A model generated the notes under the pieces. The model was given only the letters and a program-made list of their open reading frames with translations. It made no database searches and was not told the origin of the DNA. From Sulfurovum sp. (GTDB lineage Bacteria > Campylobacterota > Campylobacteria > Campylobacterales > Sulfurovaceae): a DNA stretch of 35,416 nucleotides. Position numbers and translations under genes: made by a program. Location: positions 5,313 through 40,728 of the forward strand of contig DYNJ01000001.1 of assembly GCA_020721085.1 (NCBI GenBank). The letters are read 5' to 3'. Positions 26,959 to 35,416 of this stretch are shown here, piece by piece (the stretch's first letter is position 1; the number at the start of each line of letters is the position of its first letter).

Positions 26959-29586
26959 ATGAGTGAAAAAGAGAGTAAATTTTACAATCCCAAAGAGATC
27001 GAAAAGAGCTACTACCGGGTGTGGGAAGAGCGCGGTTATTTTGAGATAGACGGCAATGCAAAGATACAGGAAGCCGGCAAAAACTTCTGTATCATGATGC
27101 CTCCTCCCAATGTCACCGGTCATCTGCATATCGGCCACGCCCTCACCTTTACTCTGCAGGACATCATTACTCGCTACAAGCGGATGGACGGCTATAAGAC
27201 GCTGTGGCAGCCCGGAACCGATCATGCCGGCATCGCGACGCAGAATGTCGTCGAAAAACAGCTGCTGGCAGAAGGGACGACCAAAGAAGAGATCGGCCGA
27301 GAAGCGTTTTTGCAAAGAGCGTGGCAGCAAAAAGAGAGCTCAGGCAATGCTATCACCCACCAGTTGCGCCAGCTCGGAGTCTCGCCGGCGTGGAGCCGTG
27401 AGCGGTTTACGATGGATGACGGACTTGCCAATGCAGTCAAAAAAGCCTTCAAGTCGATGTATGATGAGGGCTATATCGTCCGCGGAAACTACATGATCAA
27501 CTGGTGTACCCATGACGGCGCGCTTTCGGATATCGAAGTTGAATACGAAGAACATCAAGGCAAACTCTATCACATCAGATACCCGCTGAGTGACGGTTCA
27601 GGCGAAGTTGTGGTAGCGACCACAAGACCTGAGACCTACTTCGGGGACAGTGCCGTGATGATACATCCCGAGGATACCAGACACAATCATCTGATCGGCA
27701 AAAAAGTCAGACTGCCGCTGATCAATCGTGAAGTGGAGATCATCGCCGATGAGCATGTCGATATGGAGTTCGGCACAGGATTTGTCAAGGTCACACCTGC
27801 GCATGATCCCAACGACTACGAGGTAGGTAAAAGACATCATTTGGAGTTTATCACCATTTTTGATGAAAACGGCATACTCAATGAGTATTGCGGCGAGTTC
27901 AAAGGAATGGAAAGACTCGCATCAAGAGATGCTATCGTAGCCAAACTTCAGCAAGAGGGATATATAGAAAAGATCGATGAGCATATCCATCAGGTGGGAC
28001 ATTGCTACAGATGCAACAATATCGTAGAGCCATACATCTCGAAGCAGTGGTTTGTGTCCAAAGAGTTCGCCAGAGGCGCCATAGAACGGGTCAACGGCGG
28101 TGAGTCTCGCTTTTTTCCTGCGCACTGGATCAACAGCTACAACGCATGGATGAATGATATCCGTGATTGGTGTATCTCGCGCCAGCTTTGGTGGGGTCAT
28201 CAAATTCCGGTATTTTATTGCGATGAGTGCGGTCATGAGTGGGCATTTGAGAGTGATCTGCCTACAAGTTGCCCCAAATGCGGTACAGCGCATATACACC
28301 AAGACCCCGATGTGCTTGATACATGGTTTTCATCCGGTCTTTGGCCCTTTTCGACGCTGGGCTGGGGTAACGGCAGCAAGAGTGTACAATACAACCCGGA
28401 TGACATGAAAGAGTTTTATCCCAACTCTCTGCTGATCACCGGTTTTGATATTTTACTTTTTTGGGTCGCCAGGATGCTGATGATGGGCGAAAAATTGACC
28501 GGAGAGCTGCCATTCAGAGATATCTATCTGCATGCGCTTGTCAAAGACGAAAACGGCGAAAAGATGAGCAAATCCAAAGGCAATGTGATCGATCCTTTGG
28601 TGATGATCGACAGGTACAGCGCTGATGCGCTTCGATTTACGCTTGCTGTATTGGCGGTGCAGGGTCGCGACATCAAGCTCAGTGTCGAGAAGCTGGAACA
28701 GAGCCGTAACTTCACCAACAAGCTCTTCAACGCAGCCAACTTTCTGCTGCTCAATCATGATAGTTTTGAAGACCTCTCGTCTGAAAATATCAATACACCT
28801 TTGGGAAGCTATATGCTTTCCCGTTTCAATCTCGCAGTCAAAGAGACACGGGAGTTTATGGATATTTACCGCTTCAACGATGCCGCAACGACACTTTACC
28901 GCTTTTTGTGGGGTGAATTTTGCGATTGGGGGATCGAGCTGAGCAAAGCTTCCAAAGAGAGCGTTGCCGAGCTTGGATCGATCTTTAAAGAGGCGATGAA
29001 GCTTTTGCATCCTTTCATGCCGTTTATCACAGAAAATCTATATCAGCGGCTTTCCGATACAACACTTGAAGATAATAATTCGATCATGGTGCTTCCTTAT
29101 CCGCGCGTGAGTCATATAGATGAAGCTGTCTCAGAGCAGTTTGGATTGGCGATCGAAGCGATCGTATCGGTCAGAAGGTGCAAGACGCTGATAGACAAAG
29201 GCAACCAGACCATAGAAAAGGCATCTATCAGATTTGGCAAACCGGCTGATAAAGAGCTGTTAAAACCTTTTATTGAGAGATTGGGCAAAGTAGGCGAGAT
29301 CAATTTCGTAGAAGAAAAGCTTGCTCATTGTGTGACGGATGTAAGTGATTCGCTTGAGACGATGATCTCCACAGACGAGATCGACCTCTCGGCAATCATC
29401 ACCAAGCTGACCAAACAAAAAGAAAAACTTGAAAAAGAGATCATCAAGCTCTCAAGCATGCTGGAGAATGAACGATTTGTTGCCAATGCCCCTCAAGCCG
29501 TACTTGAAGAAAATAGACGATTACTCGCAGATGCCAAGACAAAGATAGACAAGGTCAACACCGAGCTTGCCGGATTTGGAGTCTAA
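26959..29586 (+). CDS. valS: Valyl-tRNA synthetase
   Basis: PPPNVTGHLHIGHALT (HIGH), QPGTDHAGIATQ, KMSKSKGNVIDP (KMSKS), C-terminal coiled coil. Confidence 0.97.
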   Translation: MSEKESKFYNPKEIEKSYYRVWEERGYFEIDGNAKIQEAGKNFCIMMPPPNVTGHLHIGHALTFTLQDIITRYKRMDGYKTLWQPGTDHAGIATQNVVEKQLLAEGTTKEEIGREAFLQRAWQQKESSGNAITHQLRQLGVSPAWSRERFTMDDGLANAVKKAFKSMYDEGYIVRGNYMINWCTHDGALSDIEVEYEEHQGKLYHIRYPLSDGSGEVVVATTRPETYFGDSAVMIHPEDTRHNHLIGKKVRLPLINREVEIIADEHVDMEFGTGFVKVTPAHDPNDYEVGKRHHLEFITIFDENGILNEYCGEFKGMERLASRDAIVAKLQQEGYIEKIDEHIHQVGHCYRCNNIVEPYISKQWFVSKEFARGAIERVNGGESRFFPAHWINSYNAWMNDIRDWCISRQLWWGHQIPVFYCDECGHEWAFESDLPTSCPKCGTAHIHQDPDVLDTWFSSGLWPFSTLGWGNGSKSVQYNPDDMKEFYPNSLLITGFDILLFWVARMLMMGEKLTGELPFRDIYLHALVKDENGEKMSKSKGNVIDPLVMIDRYSADALRFTLAVLAVQGRDIKLSVEKLEQSRNFTNKLFNAANFLLLNHDSFEDLSSENINTPLGSYMLSRFNLAVKETREFMDIYRFNDAATTLYRFLWGEFCDWGIELSKASKESVAELGSIFKEAMKLLHPFMPFITENLYQRLSDTTLEDNNSIMVLPYPRVSHIDEAVSEQFGLAIEAIVSVRRCKTLIDKGNQTIEKASIRFGKPADKELLKPFIERLGKVGEINFVEEKLAHCVTDVSDSLETMISTDEIDLSAIITKLTKQKEKLEKEIIKLSSMLENERFVANAPQAVLEENRRLLADAKTKIDKVNTELAGFGV

Positions 29587-31907
29587 GTTTTTGTGAGAAA
29601 CTTATCCTCAAACTCTTTGACCGTCATCGCAGGACCAAAGAGCCAGCCCTGATAATATAACTTAGTGTCACTCTTGTCAAGACTGTCTTTTTGTTTTGTT
29701 GTTTCGATCCCTTTGAGTACGATCTCATAGTCTAGTTTTTTGCCAGTGTTGATCATACTTTGCAATAGATAAAGATCGTCACTGCTTTGGTCTATATCTT
29801 TGACAAATCTACTATCGATTTTGAGCGTAGAAAATGAGAGATCTTTTAACTGTGACAAAGAAGAGTATTTGGTACCAAAATTGTCAATAGCACAGTCAAT
29901 ACCATGCTCTTGGAGGGCAAAGATAGCCTTTTCGATCTTATTGTAATCTTTAAATAAAGAGTGTTCTGAAAACTCAAGCCGTATTTCTGACGGCTCAATA
30001 CCATAGAATTTTATTTTGGAGAGAAATATCTGCAAAAAATGAGAATTTTCCAGTTGTAGAATATCGATATTGATCGAAACATATTGGATATTATAGATTT
30101 TTTGACTCTTCCACTGTGAGATTTGACGGCATACATGTTCGACCACCCACCACCCGATCCAGTCAGCCATACCTGATTCGGCAGCCAAATACATAAACTG
30201 ATCCGGATAAAGCATTCCTCTTTGAGGATGATTCCAGCGCAATAGTGATTCTGCAGCCACGACACCATCATCATGATATCTGGCAATCGGCTGAAAATAT
30301 AGCTCCAACTGATCATTGGCGACGGCAAACCCGAAGTCATGCTGCAGCAAAAAGTGCTCTTTTCTTTTTATATCCATCTCAGCGCTGTAGTAGCATGGCG
30401 CATCTCCTCCATTGTGTTTGGCCTGATACATAGAGATATCCGCATGGCGAATGATCTCTTCTATGTCGCTTTGATCAGGCTCAATGATCACGATTCCCAA
30501 ACTGCAAGTCACACTCAGGTGCATACCTTGAATGACAAATGTATCTGCAAACAGCTCTTTTATCTGCCCTGCAAATATTTGGCTTGTCTTATATGTTTGC
30601 TCCATATCCTTGGAGACTAAAGGCACCACAAAGACAAATTCATCTCCGCCTATTCTATTGAGACTATAATCCTCTTCTGCTAATGAATCAAGCCGTTCGG
30701 CAACTTGGATGAGAAGATCATCTCCCGCATGGTGTCCCATTGTATCATTGATATGTTTGAAGCGGTTGAGATCAAGAAAAAAGAGTACCGAAAAATGATC
30801 TTTATGCCTTTGTTGAAGTATCAAATCGTTCATATATCGGATCAAAGCTCTTCTGTTGGCAAGAGATGTCAACGGATCATGCACTGCAAAATATTCCAGC
30901 TCGTCATGCGCCTGTTTTTCATTTGTTTTATTTTCTATAAGAGCAATACCGCCCAATATCTCTCCCTTGGGATTGACGACAGGAGAAATCTTTGCTTCTA
31001 TCCAAAGATCCAAACCTTTGATCGATCGATAAGGACCCGCATAGTATTGGGTACTCAATTTATTCAAAGCATCTCTGATCGAAGCCAAAGGTCTTTGATC
31101 AGGAATAGAGCTGAGGTCAAGCCCTATCAACCCATCATTGCCGACATGGAAAAGTTCACCAAAGGCTTGATTGTGATCAATGACCTTATAATCGGTATTA
31201 AAATAAAAAATCCCGATAGGCGCCTGCTTGAAAAGAGACTTGAGCTCATCTTGCTTTACAAGGAGATCGCTTTGCATCTTGCGCAGCTCCATCTCATGTT
31301 TGCAGGCCTCCATGATCGCCTCTTTGGCTTTGAGATTGATCGAGATAATCATATATATAAAGACCAATCCCATCAGTGCCAATGCATAACCGATAGGTGA
31401 ACCAAACATCAAAAATGAAACAATCAAAGGAATAAGCAACAAAAGGTTATAGATGGTCGAGATGCGCATATCAGGCGCAAGTGAATTGAGTGCACCTCCA
31501 CTCAGTCCCAACAGAATTATATCGACCAATAGAAGTTCATTGCTGTTTTTTAGATAAGGAATAAACACAATAGCTGTACAGCCCCATAAAAATGCAGTCA
31601 AAAAGGCCTTGTTGGCAAAATTTTTGTAGCATTTGATATGTTCGATACAGGAACGAACCTTAAAATAGTGATAGCTGTCATACAGTCTGACAAGACTAAG
31701 CGAAACAGTCGCCACAAACCATGTATTGATAATATATCCCGGCACACTATCCTTTAGAAAGATATAGATTATCAAAGAAAGAATAACCAATATTGCCATA
31801 CTTTTTTGTGCATTATAATGAAGCTGATCTAAGAGTTTTTTGAAATTCTCTTTCCTGATATGCAGATAAAATGGCCTAAAAAGTGATAATATTTTTATAT
31901 TTTCCAT
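29583..31907 (-). CDS. Membrane-anchored PAS-GGDEF-EAL protein
   Basis: N-terminal TMs, PAS region (KSLFKQAPIGIFYFNTDYKVIDHNQAF), HDPLTSLANRRALI...RIGGDEFVFVV, ESLLRWNHP EAL-type domain. Confidence 0.93.
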   Translation of the reverse strand: MENIKILSLFRPFYLHIRKENFKKLLDQLHYNAQKSMAILVILSLIIYIFLKDSVPGYIINTWFVATVSLSLVRLYDSYHYFKVRSCIEHIKCYKNFANKAFLTAFLWGCTAIVFIPYLKNSNELLLVDIILLGLSGGALNSLAPDMRISTIYNLLLLIPLIVSFLMFGSPIGYALALMGLVFIYMIISINLKAKEAIMEACKHEMELRKMQSDLLVKQDELKSLFKQAPIGIFYFNTDYKVIDHNQAFGELFHVGNDGLIGLDLSSIPDQRPLASIRDALNKLSTQYYAGPYRSIKGLDLWIEAKISPVVNPKGEILGGIALIENKTNEKQAHDELEYFAVHDPLTSLANRRALIRYMNDLILQQRHKDHFSVLFFLDLNRFKHINDTMGHHAGDDLLIQVAERLDSLAEEDYSLNRIGGDEFVFVVPLVSKDMEQTYKTSQIFAGQIKELFADTFVIQGMHLSVTCSLGIVIIEPDQSDIEEIIRHADISMYQAKHNGGDAPCYYSAEMDIKRKEHFLLQHDFGFAVANDQLELYFQPIARYHDDGVVAAESLLRWNHPQRGMLYPDQFMYLAAESGMADWIGWWVVEHVCRQISQWKSQKIYNIQYVSINIDILQLENSHFLQIFLSKIKFYGIEPSEIRLEFSEHSLFKDYNKIEKAIFALQEHGIDCAIDNFGTKYSSLSQLKDLSFSTLKIDSRFVKDIDQSSDDLYLLQSMINTGKKLDYEIVLKGIETTKQKDSLDKSDTKLYYQGWLFGPAMTVKEFEDKFLTKT

Positions 31908-31980
31908 AAAAATAATGTTAAGATAAGTTTAATTAAAAAAGTATTAAAGTGATATACATTCAAATACAAAGGTGTAATAA

Positions 31981-32532
31981 ATGGAACATAATGTTATCAG
32001 TCTGGCAAGAGCGGCTATCATAGAGGCGCTGGGAGGCAAAAGCTCTATTGATCTAGAGGCAATGCTTCGCGATAATCCTTCACTGCGCCAAAGCGGCGCT
32101 GCTTTTGTGACATTGACCAAAGAACCGCATGAACAACTTAGAGGATGCATAGGTTCCCTATCGGCATATCGGCCGCTTTATCAAGACATTATCTCCAATG
32201 CCCGCTCTGCCGCGTTGCATGATCCTAGATTTCGGCCGCTTAGCGTCGATGAGTTCAAAGAAGTTAAGATAGAGGTATCGATCCTTTCGGAGCCAAAACC
32301 GCTGGAATACAAAGACAAAGATGATCTCAAAGCCAAGATTCGCCCCTGTGTTGACGGGATTGTGCTGGAGTATGGCAACTATAGAGCGACCTATCTGCCT
32401 CAGGTTTGGGAACAGCTTCCTGACTTTGAAAACTTTTTTGCCTCGCTTTGCATGAAGGCCGGGCTTGCGGGAGACTGCCTAAAACTTCATCCAAATATTA
32501 AAAAATATCAGGTTAGCAGCCACAAGGATTGA
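31981..32532 (+). CDS. AMMECR1-domain protein (AmmeMemoRadiSam protein A family)
   Basis: AFVTLTKEPHEQLRGCIGSLSAYRPLYQDIISNARSAALHDPRF, ATYLPQVWEQLP. Confidence 0.92.
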   Translation: MEHNVISLARAAIIEALGGKSSIDLEAMLRDNPSLRQSGAAFVTLTKEPHEQLRGCIGSLSAYRPLYQDIISNARSAALHDPRFRPLSVDEFKEVKIEVSILSEPKPLEYKDKDDLKAKIRPCVDGIVLEYGNYRATYLPQVWEQLPDFENFFASLCMKAGLAGDCLKLHPNIKKYQVSSHKD

Positions 32533-32533
32533 C

Positions 32534-33298
32534 TTAGGGCGCCCCCTGAGTCAATTTGTTTTGTTTCCTTCTAAACATGGCATATAGCGGATGATGGTCT
32601 GAGAGTCCATGATCATGCGCTATTCCTGTATCGGTCAATTCCAAGCCGCGGTAAAAGATAAAATCTAAAGGATTGCCCATGACAGATTTCGCCTTCGTCT
32701 CAAAAATGACACTCTGAAGCATGAGTGTTTCAGCCATCTTTTCTAGTTGTTTCATGCGTTGTCTGTTCCAGCTGTTGAAGTCACCCGCTACGATCAGCGC
32801 CCCTTGGTATTCTCGGATACATTCCGATATCCGGTCAAGTTCCCTTTGGTAGCTCCTGCTTCCTCGGAAGTTGATCGCATGAAGATTGAGTATCCATAGT
32901 ACACTCTCATCCTTGAAAGTATAATGGCTGATCAACATACTTTTGTGGGTGGCGATGAATAGCTCTTTATCTTTTGACAGAAACGGAAGCGCTCTGTCTG
33001 CCTTGCATCTGCTTGCGGTCAAGACACCCCAAAAAAGTCTCTTGTGCTCAAGATTTGCAACAGCATCAAAGCCGAATTCATGTAGAAAAAAAGGTTTTTT
33101 GTCTTGAAAGCCGGCCTCTTGAAATAGTACAAAGTCCACGCTCTTCTCTTTGACAAACCTTTGGACAAATGGCTTGAAACCGGCATGTTTGAAGTTGTTT
33201 TTGTGCACATTCCAGCAAAGTACTCCAAACTCATCAGGCACAAAAGGATCATGCGTGACACAAGAGGCACTGTGGTGCAAGACAGATGGGATCAGCAT
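32534..33298 (-). CDS. Endonuclease/exonuclease/phosphatase (EEP) family protein
   Basis: CWNVHKNN, LFQEAGF, NLHAINF, IVAGDFNSW, GLSDHHPLYAMF. Confidence 0.9.
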   Translation of the reverse strand: MLIPSVLHHSASCVTHDPFVPDEFGVLCWNVHKNNFKHAGFKPFVQRFVKEKSVDFVLFQEAGFQDKKPFFLHEFGFDAVANLEHKRLFWGVLTASRCKADRALPFLSKDKELFIATHKSMLISHYTFKDESVLWILNLHAINFRGSRSYQRELDRISECIREYQGALIVAGDFNSWNRQRMKQLEKMAETLMLQSVIFETKAKSVMGNPLDFIFYRGLELTDTGIAHDHGLSDHHPLYAMFRRKQNKLTQGAP

Positions 33299-33365
33299 TG
33301 ACTGCTACAAGTCTGGAATGACGATTGATCTTTGATCAAGAAAAGGAGAGTTAAATACGGCGAAG

Positions 33366-35207
33366 TCACAACAATGCCTCCAGCCTCTTCTCAAAGTCAT
33401 CCGAAATGAGATCAAACTCCTCTTGGGCATATCCAAGTTTTTCAAATAGCAATTCAATCTCATTGTGGTCATCTGCGATCTCCTGTGAGAGTGATCGGAT
33501 TGCACCTGTTTCTCCGGTATCAGTGGCATTTGACAGGAGTGTTGTATTGTATTTGATCTGCTCTTCAAGCGCCATGATGCGCGTTTCGCACCCCTCGATG
33601 GTCTTGCCTATGGGATTGAGCCGTTTGCCCCGTTCTGTGATGAGATAGGATCGTTGCGTCTTGATCTCTTTTTTTGATAATCCCGAAGATGTCACGGACG
33701 GTTGAGGTTTTTGACTGCCATCTTCCTCTTCCCACCCTATCTTTTCGAGAAATTCATCATATGTCCCGTCAAAAAATTCTGCACGGCCACGATGAAATAT
33801 AATCAATTGATCCGCCAGCCGGCGCAAAAGCATCTCTGAGTGAGTAACCATGATGACTGACCCACAGAAGAGTTCGATCGCGTCACAAAGGGATTCTATC
33901 GACTGCATATCGAGGTGGTTGGTGGGTTCGTCCAGCAACAGAAGATTGGCAGGAGTAGCGATGATTTTGCCCAGCATCACCCTGCTTCGTTCTCCACCTG
34001 AGAGGACTTTGATCTTTTTGTCTGCCGTGGCGCCGCTGAACATCATCGTACCGCAGACAGAGCGCACTGAAGCGATGCCGAGTTTCGGATCAACACCCTG
34101 GATCTCTTCGATGATCGTATGCTCCATAGACAGCCTTTCGATATTGCTCTGTCCAAAGTGCGCAAACAGTGTTTCTGGATGGGAGTATATCTCTCCTTGC
34201 TGCTTTGGCAGTTCATGGGCTATATAGTTTAGAAGGGTGGATTTACCTTTGCCGTTTTTGCCGATGATAGCGATACGCTTTTTGTTTTGCAAAGCAAACG
34301 AGAGATGATCGAAGAGAGGTTTGCACGGATCATACCCAAATCCCAGCTCTTTTGCTTCCAAAAGAAGCTTGGCAGGGGTTGGACTGAAGCTAAATCTGAA
34401 ATTCAGATCAGATTCTACCGTAAGCTTTTCAAGCACTTTGATCTTATCCAACTCTTTGACCTTCGCCTGAGCCAATGCTGCAGTGGAAGCGCGTACTTTG
34501 TTGCGTGCGATGAACTCCTCAAGCTCTGCTATCTTTCTTTCCTGATTGATACGCATCTTGTCATAGTGCAGATCATCATCGGCCAATTGTGTGTAATATT
34601 TTTTAGTATCGCCTTCTATAATCTTGAGTTTTCTGCGCTGTATGCCCATCGTATGAGTGGTCACAAAATCCATAAAATCACGGTCATGAGTTATCAGTAT
34701 CACCTCGCCGTCAAATCTTCGTAAAAATTCCTTGAGCCAACGCATCGAGACGATATCAAGATAGTTGGTAGGCTCATCGAGCAGCAGCAGATCGGGCTGT
34801 GTCACCAAAAGCTTGACGAGATTGATGCGTATCTGATATCCTCCCGAGAAGCTGGCAGGATGCCGGCCAAGGTCATCCTTGTCAAATCCCAGCCCGAAAA
34901 GCATCTTTTCGATCTCATAGCGGCGGTGCTGCTCATCTTCGCCTAGAGCCTGCGCGCACTCATCAACGATATTGGGTTGAGTAAAATGAATATGCTGTCC
35001 CAGCGCGCCGATCTTGTATCCTTTGGGAATATTTATATCACCCTCTTCACAGTTCTCCTCGCCCAAAATGATCTTGAAGAGTGTGGATTTGCCGGAACCG
35101 TTGCGCCCCACCAATCCTATCTTGTCGCCTGACGCCAGGGCAAAATTGAGATTTTCGAAGAGCTTGACTCCATGGAAACTTTTGGCAAGATTGGTTATTT
35201 TGATCAT
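33366..35207 (-). CDS. ABC-F family ATP-binding protein
   Basis: Two Walker A sites (GRNGSGKST, GKNGKGKST), two DEPTN(Y/H)LD Walker B, no TM domain, C-terminal coiled coil. Confidence 0.95.
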   Translation of the reverse strand: MIKITNLAKSFHGVKLFENLNFALASGDKIGLVGRNGSGKSTLFKIILGEENCEEGDINIPKGYKIGALGQHIHFTQPNIVDECAQALGEDEQHRRYEIEKMLFGLGFDKDDLGRHPASFSGGYQIRINLVKLLVTQPDLLLLDEPTNYLDIVSMRWLKEFLRRFDGEVILITHDRDFMDFVTTHTMGIQRRKLKIIEGDTKKYYTQLADDDLHYDKMRINQERKIAELEEFIARNKVRASTAALAQAKVKELDKIKVLEKLTVESDLNFRFSFSPTPAKLLLEAKELGFGYDPCKPLFDHLSFALQNKKRIAIIGKNGKGKSTLLNYIAHELPKQQGEIYSHPETLFAHFGQSNIERLSMEHTIIEEIQGVDPKLGIASVRSVCGTMMFSGATADKKIKVLSGGERSRVMLGKIIATPANLLLLDEPTNHLDMQSIESLCDAIELFCGSVIMVTHSEMLLRRLADQLIIFHRGRAEFFDGTYDEFLEKIGWEEEDGSQKPQPSVTSSGLSKKEIKTQRSYLITERGKRLNPIGKTIEGCETRIMALEEQIKYNTTLLSNATDTGETGAIRSLSQEIADDHNEIELLFEKLGYAQEEFDLISDDFEKRLEALL

Positions 35208-35278
35208 TGAAATATTGCTTTTATGTGGATTGGCGCTATAATACTATAAGAGTATTTCTAATAACCTTATAAAGTGTT

Positions 35279-35416
35279 ATGAGTATTTTATCCGATTCTT
35301 GGCTTAAACTTCAAAATATGCTTTATAAAAAATGGCAATACATTAAATTTTTTTTCAAATCAGCTTCAGCTGCTCCTTCAAAAATTTGCCTTATAATTCT
35401 TCTGACATTTTGGCTT
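35279..35416 (+). CDS. Start of an unidentified CDS (runs off the window)
   Basis: Open frame from ATG 35279: MSILSDSWLKLQNMLYKKWQYIKFFFKSASAAPSKICLIILLTFWL..., hydrophobic segment at the truncated end. Confidence 0.5.
   Translation, partial: MSILSDSWLKLQNMLYKKWQYIKFFFKSASAAPSKICLIILLTFWL

Noticed and set aside
30705-31400. 231 aa plus-strand ORF
   Set aside because: Antisense to the GGDEF-EAL gene; no domain.
1-35416. CRISPR array, tRNA/rRNA genes, prophage or intact transposase
   Set aside because: No regularly spaced repeats, cloverleaf, rRNA-like segment, phage structural gene or complete transposase was recognised by reading.

Overview
The window is a gene-dense, mostly core chromosomal segment whose gene content and order fit a Campylobacterota (epsilonproteobacterial, Sulfurimonas/Sulfuricurvum-like) genome. 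This assignment is inferred from protein content; no search was run. Main blocks: uvrA (5' part) with a TSUP permease; acylphosphatase with a small Cys-rich protein; a 5'-truncated UreH/TauE-like remnant; an rluD-trmB-ftsE-ftsX-envC-like operon; SMR exporter, TtcA-like, MTA/SAH nucleosidase, fabD and slyD; a small LETM1-like protein; remains of an AbiE-like toxin-antitoxin pair; an MFS, small membrane protein and Cu-type P-ATPase block; rsmD, DppC-like permease and NYN/OST-HTH protein; a UvrD-like helicase; dipeptide epimerase, DUF819 and NlpC/P60 (probable murein-peptide recycling); valS; a GGDEF-EAL protein with a degenerate EAL; AMMECR1; an EEP-family protein; an ABC-F ATPase; and the start of an unknown CDS. 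No tRNA, rRNA, CRISPR array, phage or intact IS was recognised. No clearly new system is evident. The leads most worth checking are the G8 tract acting as a ribosome-binding site, the TtcA-like protein with altered FeS cysteines, the epimerase/DUF819/NlpC cluster, the degenerate EnvC linked to FtsEX, and two decayed loci.
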